Source: Torymus aiolomorphi | Taxonomy: Eukaryota; Arthropoda; Insecta; Hymenoptera; Torymidae | Length of the DNA: 64,000 nt | Assembly: GCA_036365515.1 (NCBI GenBank) | Contig: CM070874.1 | Span: forward strand, 47,429,083 to 47,493,082 | Direction: 5' to 3' | Shown: positions 1 to 10,930 of the stretch, one piece after another | Layout: the number at the start of each line of letters is the position of its first letter | Numbering within the stretch: position 1 is the stretch's first letter | The notes under the pieces: model-generated | Database searches by the model: none | Told to the model about the DNA's origin: nothing | The model's input: only the letters and a program-made list of their open reading frames with translations | Translations under genes and position numbers: made by a program

Positions 1-852
1 TACTTAGATTTAGAAATTATTTGATGGATAACTTTACCTGCAACCTGTCACCTGCTCCCATTACTATCCTGCGTAGAACTTACATATAAATAATTTTTTT
101 CAGTTTTTATGCTGGTAAAAAAATGATGTAAAAAGATGTTAACTTTGACCCATAGTCGAAAGATTTTGTTTTAAAAAGATTAAACACTGTGTAATTAGGA
201 AGAATTATGAACTGTTAAAAAATGTTATAAAATGTATGATTTTGGACGATATAAATATAAAAAATTTTTATTGCTAATTCTACATATAATTAATTACAAA
301 TAAATATAATGATTTGAAAAATTATTATCGAGATGATTTCTACTTATTGTAGAGTATTTCGTGGAAATATTGTTTGAACAACTAACTAAGCAAGTTGGAC
401 TCGAATAAATAAAAATTGATTGAATATAAGTATATTTTTTAATTCAAAGAGTTTAAGAGCAACATTCAAAGTAAATACACTTCAACAAGTTTCACGGATC
501 TAATATTTTTAATGACAATTAAATTAACTTTTTCTGGTATTTTGTTTTTAGTCTGTCATTGTTTGTAAATATATGCTTGGAAAAAGGTGTGAGAGAAAAT
601 TTATTTTTTATTTATTTTTATTTATTTAACCAGAGTACAAAAATATACAAGCCACTGACATCTAGATATACAAAAATATATATAAGATACAGAGCACTTC
701 CTGTAGAGATATGTAATATATCTGTACACAGGTCCGGCATAACGCAACTTAAATCTATGGTACTTAAACTAAAGCAATTAAGTATAAACATTTGAGTTTC
801 ATTAGTTTAGTGTCAACAAGTATAAACTTTTATAAAACAAATATAAATAAAA
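1..852. other. AT-rich DNA without recognisable gene
   Basis: No supported coding region, RNA gene or element end was seen. Part of it (about 390-570) resembles 1700-1830: both have an 'actcgaataaataaaa'-like stretch followed by a T-rich run and 'ggtattttgtttt', which suggests an old diverged duplication. Confidence 0.5.
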
Positions 853-1266
853 TTATCTAGAATCTATAACCCACGTTTTAATAATTTTTTTTAGCTTTTC
901 CGGTTTTACATTTAAAGTTTTGAGATCCTTATTAAGTTTATTGTAGGCCTTAAGGGCAACTACATTACTATTCTTAAAAGAAATTTCCTTACTCAATTTT
1001 GGCAGTTCTAAGTTCTTATTTCTAGTTATACTTTCCGATAAGATATATTTATTTTTAAATTCTTCATAATGATATACCAAGCTTTCTACAATAAAACTTT
1101 CTTTGATATGTAATGGCCTAAAAGTATTATCACATCTGTTTAAGATATTTTTTAACAATCTATTCTGCAATGCTTGTAACCTATCCAGTACATTATTATA
1201 AGCACCTCCCCATGCAATTATCCCATAGTTCGCGATGCTATTAGAACAACATTTATGAAATGACAT
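853..1266 (-). pseudogene. LINE (non-LTR retrotransposon) reverse transcriptase C-terminal fragment
   Basis: This 137-codon open frame looks like the region just C-terminal to the reverse-transcriptase core of Jockey/I-type LINEs. It has the block SIANYGIIAWGGAY followed by LQALQNRLLKNIL, the usual 'NYG..AWG ... LQ..QN..L' arrangement where the RT thumb begins. The catalytic RT core, endonuclease and first ORF are absent, so this is a 5'-truncated remnant, as LINE insertions commonly are. The frame ends at a stop beside AT-rich sequence with no clear poly-A tail. Assignment to a specific clade is not possible from this piece. It has no functional link to its neighbours. Confidence 0.6.
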
Positions 1267-2239
1267 ACAACATTTATTACATTTTATGAAATTCCATGTT
1301 TTAAACGTATTTCAGAAATACAATGCAAGAAATTCATTATCGGCTTAGACATTATGGTATTATATTTACTATATGTACACTTACGCTTGTTTTGCAATTC
1401 AACATAAATGAGATATTTTATTTTGTTTGTTGCAAATACTTTTAATTTATCAATCACCATAACTTAGTCGCTAAAACAATAATGGTATTTATGCCAAACT
1501 GCAATGCGAGACTCACAACCATACATATATTGATGATCTCACTTTGGTATTAGTATTAGTGCTAGTGATAATAAAATTTATAATTTCAATCTCAATTAAA
1601 CTGATTTATAGTCCTACTTCTTCGACAAAATGTAGAATACTCTTGTAACTCAAGCCAGTAGTTGCAAACGAATGTCTTTTATCAGCAATAAGTTTAAATC
1701 AACTATGTGGCCAGTTGCGACTTGAATAAATAAAAAGTAACCAAATAAGCATATTTTTTTATTTAAATGATTTCTCCTTTTGGTATTTTGTTTTAGAGTT
1801 CATCTCTTATTGTTTGTATAATTATGATCGATAGATTTTATTCAATGTATTTTTTAAACTCACTTTAGAAATACTTGGCGAGAAATCCATCATCTATTTG
1901 CACAACATTGTATTATGTTTGCTACACGTTTTCAATGCTGTTTTTGTAATTTAAAATTAAGTTTCCTAAAAAGTTAATTTATATGATATAATACATCAAA
2001 TATTAACATATTATAAAACTCTAATCAGTCACTATATAACAATATTGGTATTTATACCAAACCATAATATGAAGTGCACACAGTACATATTGTACATGTG
2101 ATTTACGTTCACCTATTTTGAAGAAAATTTTAAGAGAATAGTTCTTACATATTAAAGCTTGATTCCATAGCCAGAAGTTGTAGACGAGTCTACTGTAACA
2201 CAGCACAGAGTATGAAATTACTTTTCACTGTAATTAGTA
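1267..2239. other. AT-rich intergenic DNA with diverged internal duplications
   Basis: No gene was recognised. A segment near 1460-1530 (gtcgctaaaacaataatggt...) resembles one near 2020-2100 (gtcactatataacaatattgg...), so the stretch seems to contain old duplicated blocks. The longest open frame here (61 codons at 2021-2206, minus) has no recognisable features. Confidence 0.4.
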
Positions 2240-3005
2240 GACATTTCAATGGCACTTGGGGATTGTTTTTTTTACATCATGTTTTTCTTGTTTCTAATAT
2301 TTTTTTTTGCACTAGCCATAAAACTATTTTATAATTATTTAATAATCTGATGGTGTGAAAAGCCGTAAACTTAATGCACATCCTTATTGTCTTCTTCATG
2401 TCTGATTGTCTGAATGAATAATGTTCGGTTTATACTTCTTTGGTCAATTTGCATTATTAATATACCGTCTTCTAAAACAAAAAATGCAGTAGTCATTGCA
2501 ACTGCACTATGTAACTGTTCTTTTTTACATGTTCTTCTTGTTTCTCATATTTTTATCTTCACTAGTCACAAAACTATTTAATAATTATTTAATTATCTGA
2601 TGGTTGAGAACTGAAAACTTAATGCACATCCGTATTGTCCTCTTTATGTCTGGTTGCCTTCATGAATAATCTTCAGTTTATAGTTCTTTATCTAATGTGC
2701 ATTCTGAATGTACCATCTCCTGAAATAAAAAATGCAGCTGAGATAGCAACTGCACTTGGTGATTGCTTTTTTTACTAGGTCTAGTTCTTCTTGCTTCTAA
2801 TATTTTCTTCTTCACTAGCCGCAAAACTATTTTATAATTATTTAATAATCTGAAGGTTGAGAACTGTAAACTTAATGCACATTCTTATTGTCCTCTTCAT
2901 GTCTGATGTCTGATTGTCCGAATGAGTAATCTTCAATTTATACGTCTTTTGTCAAAGCATATTCGCATTCTGAATGTACCGTCTTCTCTGAAATAAAAAA
3001 AAATG
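2240..3005. repeat. Tandem repeat, about 250-bp unit, three copies
   Basis: Three consecutive diverged units share, in order, a 'tttttacat..gttcttcttgtttct' block, 'cactagcc.caaaactatttt', 'aacttaatgcacatcc', 'catgtctgattg' and 'taccgtcttct', ending in 'aaaaaatgca'. The first runs about 2250-2490, the second 2490-2735, the third 2740-3005. No coding potential. Confidence 0.7.
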
Positions 3006-3426
3006 CACAAAGTATCTATTCGAAAAATAATTCAGATTTATCGAAGAATATTTTGAGTATTTGAATGATTATCCAAATACACAAAATAATTTAAATAATA
3101 GCATAGGTTACTTATCTGATATTTTCTCCATCGTTTCAAGACGTGTTTCTGCATATTGTTCATAATATCAACATCACTTTACTCGTTCACTGCAATTTCT
3201 TTAAATTGGAGTAATCGAACGTAACCTGCAACTCAACTTGCCCCAGCGGCCAGATGCCGCGGCCGCCGCGGTGGCTGCTGTCACTGTGGCAGCGAGTTTC
3301 GTGGCTTCGCCGCTGTTTGCCACGGCGCGCTTCCGACGTTCGATAGCTCGTGGCACTTTTGCACAATCGTTTGCCCAACACTGTGTCTATCTCAGTCTTT
3401 TGTATTACATCATTTATTAATCAAAC
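3006..3426. other. Intergenic DNA with a small GC-rich, CpG-containing patch
   Basis: Most is AT-rich, but 3235-3370 is sharply GC-rich (gccgcggccgccgcggtgg) and stands out from its surroundings. A 60-codon alanine-rich frame crosses it but starts at a non-ATG codon and shows no domain. The patch may be a relic of a TE end; 'cggccgccgcgg' recurs at about 11260 and 19380 inside another element. Confidence 0.35.
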
Positions 3427-4446
3427 AGGGTGACTTGCCCAGTAGATGGACACTCAGGCACAAGTGTGTGTTTAATCACAAATTATTAAAATTAGCATTT
3501 CTTAAATCTAATATCAAAAGCGATTTTGATAATTCCAAGCATTTGAAATACTCATAAATGTACGAAAAAATTTGAAAATAATTTGACTTTATTAATAAAA
3601 TACTAAATTATAGAATATCTCAAAATACCAGTAGATGAACAGTTCTTCTAATAGATGTACGACCTTCCGCCAGTAGATGAACGATTAAATTATAACAATT
3701 TCAATTGTAAATCAAATAAATATGAAAACTGGATAATATAATAGCAAACAAATCCATACAACAATCATCGTTACGAAGTTTTTTCTATAAAAAAACAAAA
3801 ATATTGATGCATCAAGTTTACCGTGTAACATAACCAAAAATAGGGATTGTGAATGAAATTACTAAACTGTTTGTTTATTACACTTCAAAACATAAAGTTA
3901 CTTATATAAAAGTGTTGTTATTTAATATATTTCATGTAATTATGTTAATAATTCTTATATTTTACTTAAAAATAGCGATTCCAATGTACTTTTAATGTGT
4001 TCATCTATTGGCAAGACACTAAAATTTCTTCCAGTAGATGAACCTCAATTTTTCTTATTTTCCTTTAAAATATTTTAATTTTGGACACATTTACTTAAAA
4101 TTAAATATCTGTTATATATGTATATGCATTAAATATCTGAAGAATGTATTTAGAAGTCTTTATTTCTATATTTTTTGAGATCCATGTCCTTTGCTTTGAT
4201 ACAAGAACGCGCCTGAATCTCGAGCGTCGTCACGCGGCGCAGTGAGACTGCCATTCAATGATTTTTTTTCAAAATAAATAACTTTTTCCTAAAGATTGTA
4301 CAACGTGCAATATTTGTATAAAAAACCGCTCTTCTCAATACAAAAACAAATTTTTGTTTTTACTGCTGTAATAAATAATGACGACTAATTTAATTTAACA
4401 TCGTCCATCTACTGGTAGGTGTCCATCTAATGGGCGAATCACCCTA
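3427..4446. mobile_element. Non-autonomous DNA transposon, TIR AGGGTGA..GCCCA.TAGATGGACA
   Basis: The left end (agggtgacttgcccagtaga...) and the reverse complement of the right end (agggtgattcgcccattaga...) match over about 26 bp with few differences, so this is a 1.0-kb TIR element. The motif ccagtagatg(a/g)ac, or its complement, recurs inside near both ends (about 3440, 3630, 3672, 4000, 4031, 4402, 4420), as expected for transposase-binding repeats. There is no transposase frame. I could not define a target duplication with confidence. Confidence 0.7.
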
Positions 4447-4496
4447 AATAGTTTTGTATTATTTACATTCGTCTACGGATTATTTAGGGAGGAAAT

Positions 4497-6209
4497 ACAA
4501 TAGGCGCCGTGCTCTGCTCCGTGCCCTGCTCCGTGCTCCATGCGCCGTCTGCGTAGAGGTGAAAAGTGACCCGGTCACAAAGTTTTGACGGTCCGCGGAC
4601 GGTCCAAAGACCGTCCGCGGACGAGTGCTGTTTTTGACCAAACGGTCACTTTTTGGAAAAATTTGAAAGGTTCACTTTTATGTCAGAGTCGACCCGCAAC
4701 GGCCGCAACTGTGCAGTGAAACGCGGGACTTTCTTGTTTTTTGAAACTAATTAAGGTTAGTCGCTAACTGTAATTTTTGTTAGAAGAAGTAAGGGCAGTT
4801 TATATTATAAGAAGAATGAAACTAAATGTCTTGCTTCTGGCTAATTTTAAAAGCATACCACATGGACCGACTAAAAAGTTAGCATTGTATCAATGTAAAT
4901 ATTGCAAGAGTATGCTTTCCACATAACTAGAATGAGCAAACATCTTACTGATAATTGTAAAGGATGTCCAGAAACAATCAAATCTGCAATCAAAAGTAAA
5001 CAACAAAAGCAAAACTTGAAGAAAGCAGTCAAGGGCGATTTATCTGGAATAAAGAGAAAACGAGAAGCTTCTGATTCCAGTGAGAACAAATATCTTCAAA
5101 ATGTTAAACAAACAAACGAACAGGCCTTAGTCAAAGATGAACCACGTCTATTTCTTGAAAAAATAACTGGTTATGTAGACATAACATCGTCCAAAGATCA
5201 AGAGTACATTGCAGCATCACTGGCCAAATCACTATATGTCAGTGGTAAGAACTTAAAGCTTACAAATATTTTTACTTAAATCTAAATAAATAAAAAAAAA
5301 AAAAAAACAATATTTTGTGACCAATTGAAAAATGACTTTAATTTTTGATCAGCTATATAGCTGACTATTTTTTAATGTTTGAGAAATAATTTATAATAAA
5401 TTTTTAAAAGCTTAAAAATATTTTTACCTAAATGTAAATAAAAGATGATATTTTGTGACCGATTGAAAAAAAGACGGTCATTTTTCAGCTATATAGGTGG
5501 TGAAAGTAGATTTTTTAATTTTTTATTAGATTTATTTATTTTTATTAAAATAAGAAAAAATATAAACAACGTTTTTTTAATAATTATATTGACAAAGGTA
5601 CGAGAAATTAATAATGGCATCATAACCATTTAATTAGTAAAGTATTGTTATTAAAAAAAGACGATATTTTGTGACAAAATGAAAAAAAGACCGTCTTTCT
5701 TCAGCTATATAGGTGGTGAGAGTAGATTATTTAATTTATTATTAGATTTATTTATTTTTATTAAAATAAGAAAAAATATAAACAATCAAATTCTAAATAA
5801 TTATATTTATAAAAATAATAAATTAATAATGGAATCATAACCATTTAATTAGCAAAGTATTGTTATTAAAAATGACGATATTTTGTGACGAATTGAAAAG
5901 AAGACCGTCGTTTCACATTCAAAAATTAAGAAAAATTCTTGGACCGTCATTTTTGTCACAGGACCGTCTTTTTTTGCGTCAATTGACCAATTTAAAAAAG
6001 ACTGGTCATTTTACACCTCTACGTCTGCGCCGTGGTATAAGCATTCAGTTGATTGGTTGATTCCATCCATCCCGATCTTAGATATATATATATATTCTAT
6101 GATCTTAATAGAATCAACCAATCAGCTGAATGATGATACCACGGCGCAGATTGCGCAGAGCACGGAGCAGGGCGCGGAGCAGAGGACGGCGCCTATTGTA
6201 TTTTCTCCC
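4497..6209. mobile_element. TIR element with TTA target duplication, containing a nested element
   Basis: Outer TIRs: gggaggaaatacaataggcg at 4497, and its near-exact complement ending in ctattgtattttctccc at 6209, extending over about 50 bp with repeated 'ctgctccgtgc' words. It is flanked by TTA at 4494-4496 and 6210-6212, as in PIF/Harbinger-type elements. Inside are a second pair of ends, agaggtgaaaagtgacc (about 4555) and the complement of ggtcattttacacctct (about 6021), so a second TIR element sits inside the first. The inner element has a broken zinc-finger gene and three or four diverged copies of a 'gatattttgtgac.aa.tgaaaaaaagaccgtc' unit (5300-6000). Confidence 0.7.
4816..5279 (+). 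pseudogene. BED-type zinc-finger transposase-like N-terminus, frameshifted
   Basis: From the ATG at 4816 the frame reads into CKYCKSML and then stops. The next frame, open to 5279, continues with FHITRMSKHLTDNC. Together these give the C..C ... H...H/C spacing of a BED zinc finger, the DNA-binding domain at the N-terminus of many hAT-type transposases and domesticated relatives; downstream 'AASLAKSLYVSG' resembles the start of the region following BED in hAT-like proteins. The finger is split by one frameshift near 4900-4912, and the protein stops shortly after a GTAAG that could be an old splice donor (about 5244). It lies in the inner TIR element of 4555-6021, so it may be a remnant of that element's own transposase. 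No catalytic domain remains. Confidence 0.55.
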
Positions 6210-6212
6210 TTA

Positions 6213-6582
6213 GGGAGCATGTACATAAGCGCTGTGCTATGCAATGCTGTGCGATGCCGTATGATGCCGTTCGATGCCGTTCGATGCCGTTCGATGCCGT
6301 TCGATGCCGTTCGATGCCGTTCGATGCCGCGCGGTGCCGCACGGATTAGTGCTGCATCCGATCCGTTGTCTAAATGGTTCAAAATAAATTGTAAGTTGTA
6401 TCTCTGCATTATTTATTTAACTATTTAATTTAAATCATGCAGAGATACAACTTACAATTTATTTTGAATCATTTAGACAACGGATCGGACGAAGCACTAA
6501 TCGTGCGGCACCGCGCGGCATCGAACGGCATCGTACGGCATCGCACGGCATCGCACAGCACAGCGCTTATGTACATGCTCCC
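6213..6582. mobile_element. Fold-back MITE, TIR GGGAGCATGTACATAAGCGC, TSD TTA
   Basis: The whole 370 bp is one large palindrome whose arms pair from 'gggagcatgtacataagcgc' inward through decamer repeats (cgatgccgtt) to 'acaacttacaa' near the centre. TTA flanks both sides (6210-6212 and 6583-6585); the left TTA is shared with the preceding element. Related ends occur at 7186-7369 and 26365-26582. Confidence 0.8.
6250..6335. repeat. Decamer minisatellite (cgatgccgtt)n in a MITE arm
   Basis: At least six near-perfect tandem copies of a 10-bp unit lie in the left arm. The right arm has fewer, more diverged complements (about 6505-6560), so the arms have expanded unequally. Open frames crossing this region on both strands are by-products of the repeat. 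Confidence 0.75.
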
Positions 6583-6844
6583 TTAAGTAGTGAGAACCCA
6601 ACTGCTACAAGGCCCCCGACTTCGAAGATGGTTCTACATACGTTACTTGTAGGGTTGCCACCCGTACGTTAATATAAAGTATTGTACGTTATTTTGGACT
6701 AATGTAAACTTTTAAAGAACGTTCTCTTTCTGTTCGTTTTAAGAAACGTTCTCTTTCTGGTCTTAGCACGGTTGGGCGCGTGTAGTACCTCGGTATCATA
6801 CATGCGAGTATTATTGTATAATACTTAGTATAATACCGTCACAA

Positions 6845-7392
6845 GTTTGCAACAGCGTTGGTTTATCCAAAAGTCTACGCTCACAGTTCATGACTGTAGA
6901 CGAGTGGCGCCACAACGTCATATCATTGTAACTCCTGCGCGAATATGAATAAAATTTGAAATTTTGTCGAATATGCTTACGTTTAATTCATAAATAATCC
7001 TTTCTTTTATTTTTCCAGTGAGTATATGGAATTATGGATTATTTAAATTAAAAATGGATTATTTATGAATAGCTCATTCGACAAAATTTCAAATTTTATT
7101 CATACTCGCGCATGAATTTCAATGATATGACCTTGTGGCGCCACTCGTCTATAGTCATGAACTATGAGCGTAGACTTTTGGATAAGGGAGAATGTACATA
7201 AGCGCTGCGCTACGCTGAGCTGCGCTACGCTGTCGCATTGATTACTTGTAGATAACGTCGCTGATTGGCTAACATTTAAATATTAGCCAATCAGCGACGA
7301 GGTCTACAACTAATCAATGCGACAGCGTAGCGTAGCTCAGCATAGCGCAGCGCTTATGTGCATTCTCCCTAAACCAACGCTGGTTTGCAACA
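6845..7392. mobile_element. Long palindromic element split by a MITE
   Basis: The left arm (aagtttgcaacagcgttggt..., then tatccaaaagtctacgctca... and gagtggcgccac...) is the complement of a right arm in two pieces: about 7085-7182, and the outermost 20 bp at 7373-7392. The break is exactly a 184-bp MITE with a TAA duplication (7183-7185/7370-7372), so the palindrome is the older element. Confidence 0.7.
7186..7369. mobile_element. Fold-back MITE, TIR GGGAGAATGTACATAAGCGC, TSD TAA
   Basis: This 184-bp near-perfect palindrome has arms beginning gggagaatgtacataagcgc and pairing through 'tgtcgcattgatta' to a 'tttaaat' centre. It has TAA on each side and lies inside the older palindrome 6845-7392. 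It belongs to the same family as 6213-6582. Confidence 0.8.
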
Positions 7393-7490
7393 TTTTCAGA
7401 GTTCAAGGTATAATACCATACTTACTTCTTTTCTATTCCTTTTTTCTTATTGTTAGAAAAGTTTGCGCGGGCAACGGAGCAACTTGGCAT
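7393..7490. other. Short spacer before satellite
   Basis: No feature recognised; it leads directly into the first satellite unit. Confidence 0.3.
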
Positions 7491-8290
7491 TTCGTAGGCG
7501 GGGGATGCGAGTTCTACGCATATACGGGAGCGCGTCACACGTGCATACAAGGCAAAATAATTATTTAATAATTATTAACCCCAAGCAGGCGGGGGATGCG
7601 AGTTCTACGCATATACGGGAGCGCGTCAGACGCGCATACATGGAAAAATAATTATTTGAATAATTCTTAACCCCAAACAGTCGGGGGATGCAAGATCTAC
7701 GCATATTCGGGAGCGCGTCAGACGTGCATACAAGGCAAAATAATTATTTAAATAATTCCTAACCCCAAGTAGACGGGGGATGCGAGTTTCACGCGTATAT
7801 GGGAGAGCGTCAGACGTTTATACATTGCAAAATAATTATTTTAATAATTATTAACCGCAAATAGGCGGGGGAAGCGAGTTCTACGTGTATACGGGAGCGC
7901 AACAAACGTGTATACGTGGCAAAATAATTATTTAAATAATTCCTAACCCCAAGTAGGCGGGGGATGCGAATTCCACGCGTATATGTGAGAGCGTCATACG
8001 TTCATACATGGAAAAATAATTATTTGAATAATTATTAACCCCAAGTAGGCGGGGGAAGCGAGTTCTACGCGTATACGGAAGCGCGTCAGACGTGCATACA
8101 TGGCAAAATAATTATTTCAATAATTCTTAACCCCAAGCAGGCGGGGGATGCAAGTTCCACGCGTATACTGGAGCGCGTCAGACCTATATACCTGGCTGTA
8201 TAATTATTTTAATTATTCTTTATCCCCAAGCAGGCGGCGGCGCAAGTTCGACGCGTAAACGGGAGCGTGTCAGACGTGTGTTCAAGTCAA
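7490..8290 (+). repeat. 92-bp satellite, about nine tandem copies
   Basis: Units begin '(g/c)aggcgggggatgcgag', continue 'ttctacgc(a/g)tatacgggagcgcgtcag' and end in an AT-rich 'aaaataattatttaaataatt.ttaacccca'. Starts occur near 7495, 7587, 7680, 7772, 7863, 7956, 8046, 8139 and 8234, giving a period of about 92 bp. The AT-rich part of each unit is itself palindromic. Inverted copies lie at 8406-8499, 11738-11910 and 12868-12895. Confidence 0.85.
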
Positions 8291-8405
8291 AAAATCGCTG
8301 TTAATTAATTGGCACGTAGCTTCCTCAATCATTAATTTTCACTTCCAATATTTAAAATTTTATACTTTATTTCGTACTGTGTAAACGTTTTAAAATCGTT
8401 TTTAC

Positions 8406-8499
8406 AAGTCTAACAACTCGCATTTCCCGCCTACTTGGGGTTAAGAATTATTGAAATAATTATTTTGCCATGTATGCACGTCTGACGCGCTTCCGTATA
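8406..8499 (-). repeat. Satellite unit in inverted orientation, interrupted
   Basis: This is the reverse complement of the 92-bp satellite unit (cccgcctacttggggttaag...). It is interrupted at the TA of '..cttccgtaTA' by the element 8500-11737 and resumes at 11738 with 'tacgcgtagaactcgc'. Confidence 0.8.
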
Positions 8500-9289
8500 G
8501 GGGAGGGCGGGGCACGTGTGACACCCTAACTTTGATTAAAAATAACAACTAAACCGTGTATTATTTCAAAATGTACAAAAACGGAATAATTAGATCAGAA
8601 AAAAATAAAATAAAATAAACTATTAACTTTTTTTTCATTTTCTTTTAATTATTGATAAAATACAGAAAAGAAATTCTGAAAAAAATGCTCTACGTGCCCC
8701 ACCGGCGGGTGGATTGTGGCACCCGACGGGGCACGCATGGCACGGTCAAATTTAATATTTTACTATAAGTATTTTTCAATTCTTTTTTCCAGTAATTAAT
8801 ACTTTAATAATTATGCCATAATAAAATTTTCAAAAATCAAATAATTAATCAGTCTATTGAAAATTTAAAATTTTATTTTTATTAAGGAACATAACAATTT
8901 TTATTTTAAAATAAATTATTACATTTTAATAAATAATTGTATATTATAAATTCCTTCTTATAAAATATGATCACAAGATAATACTTTTGTTTGATTAAGA
9001 AATTATCATTATTATTACAATGAGTTTAAATTTAAAGATTTCGCATCATTTTCATCTATGTAGCATATTTGAACTACCTGACCATTGAAAAAGGCAGTTT
9101 GAGTATCTACAATTGATTCTTCAGGTATTACTTCTCTAAAGTAATTTTCATTATTTACGAAAGCTGAATTATTATTAACAATGCCCTGGTAGTACGATCT
9201 GACGCACGCGTGAGTGCGCAGAACATACATTGTCTACTTCTGCATTCTCATATCGTTCTGCAGTCAGAACCTTGAGCAGATCCTTCGCA

Positions 9290-10025
9290 GCAGACTTACA
9301 GCAGACTTACGACAGCTGGAGTGCAGTTAAGAGAGACCCGAGGTACACGTACACGTGCAGTAGAATTGCGACAGATTCTCAAAGTGCGCGTACAAGCAGA
9401 TACTTGGCAGCAGAATTACAGCAGACTTGCGGTAGTTCGAGTGCAGTTAAGAGAGACGCGGGATGCACGTGCACGTGCAGTAGAATTGCGACAGATTCTC
9501 AAAGCATGCGTGCAGCAGGTACTTCTCCGCATAATTACAGCAGACTTACGGCAGTTCGAGTGCAGTCAAGAGAATCGCGGGTTGCACGTTCACTTGCTAC
9601 AGAATTGCGATAGATTTTAAAATGGCGCGTGCAGCAGGTACTTTGCAGCAGAATTACAGGAGACTTACGGCAGCCGGAGAGTGGATATGAGACGGGTAAT
9701 GCACGTGTACGTGCAGTAAAATTGTGACAGATTCTGAACCGGCGCGTGCAACAGATAATTCGCAGCAGACGTATAGCAGTCTTCCGACAGCTAGAGTGCG
9801 GTTGTGACGTGTGAGGCACGTGCACATGTAGTAGAATTACGACAGATTCTAAAATGGTGTGTGCAGCAGATACTTCGCAGCAGGCTTGCAGCAGTCTTAC
9901 GACAGCTGGAGAACGGATAAAAGACGCGTGATGCACGTGCACGTGTAGTAGAATTGCGATAGATTCTTAAATGGAGCGTGCAGCACGTACTTTGCAGTAG
10001 ACTTACAGCAGACTTACGGCAGCAA
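9290..10025 (+). repeat. Tandem array, about 117-bp unit, seven copies
   Basis: Units contain 'cagcagacttacggcag', 'gagtgcagttaagagagac', 'cacgtgcacgtgcagtagaa' and 'ttgcgacagattctcaaa'. Copies start near 9290, 9408, 9527, 9645, 9762, 9880 and 9996. Open frames across it (for example 9230-9613 plus, 9535-9942 minus) change frame between units and are by-products. Confidence 0.8.
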
Positions 10026-10304
10026 GAGAACACTGAGCCACTACTTCCGGCTATAATTTTTTTAAGAGTGGAAATTATATTATTTTTTGAAAAATAAGAA
10101 TGGACTACAAAACAATTTATATAACTGTTAATATTAGAAGTTTTTATTACAAACTTTTATATGTCCATAAACATTTAGAAACTGAATTATTTTTGCTAAT
10201 AATACATTTGGAACCTAATAACAGGAGATTTAAATAAAGGAACGATAATAATAAATTATTAAAAATAATAATGATTAATAAACAGTAATTAAAAACTATT
10301 TATT

Positions 10305-10930
10305 TCTGCTGCACAGAATCTGACGTACGCTATACACATTGTACTTGTGTCGCAATTCTGCTGAACGTACGAGTGCAGTCAGTAATCTTTTGTAGACTGC
10401 ACTGAAGCAGTAGCAAATCTGCCGCAATTCTATTGCAAGACACCTGCTGCAAATTACGTGCGCGATTCTTTCGCAATTCTGACGCACTCGAGCGTGATGT
10501 AAAAATTCCTCAGTTGCACTCGCGATATCGTAAGACTACTTGTTTCTGCTGCGCAGCATCTGACATACGCTACCCATTGTACTTGCGTCGCAATTCTGCT
10601 GAACGTACGAGTGTAGTCAGTGATCTATTGTAGACTGCACTGAAGCAGTAGCAAATCTGCCTCAATTCTACTGCAAGACACCTGCTGCAAATTGCGTGCG
10701 CGAATCTTTCGCAATGCTGACGCACTCGAGCGTGATGTAAAAATTCCTCAGTTGCACTTGCGATATCGTAAGACTACTTGTTTCTGCTGCGCAGCATCTG
10801 ACGTACGCTAGCCATTGCACTTGTAATGCAATTCTGCTGAATGCACACGTGCGCTTAGTAATGGTTCTTACACTGCAATTGACATGTTGCAAGTTTATTG
10901 CAATTCTGCTGCGAAGTACCTGACGCAATC
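10305..10930 (-). repeat. Tandem array, about 242-bp unit, nearly three copies
   Basis: Units begin near 10310, 10553 and 10794 with 'ctgcg.cagcatctgacgtacgct' and contain 'tcgcaattctgctgaacgta', 'actgcactgaagcagtagca' and 'gacgcactcgagcgtgatgt'. The words are complements of those in the 117-bp array, so the two arrays appear to be inverted derivatives of one ancestral sequence. Confidence 0.75.

Noticed and set aside
3238..3420. Alanine-rich 60-codon ORF
   Set aside because: Non-ATG start, no domain, and composition explained by a GC-rich patch.
7490..8290. CRISPR-like regular array
   Set aside because: Units are contiguous 92-bp repeats with no unique spacers, in eukaryotic DNA; it is a satellite.
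9230..9942. Overlapping 100-135-codon frames on both strands
   Set aside because: They lie wholly in the 117-bp tandem array and shift frame with unit length.
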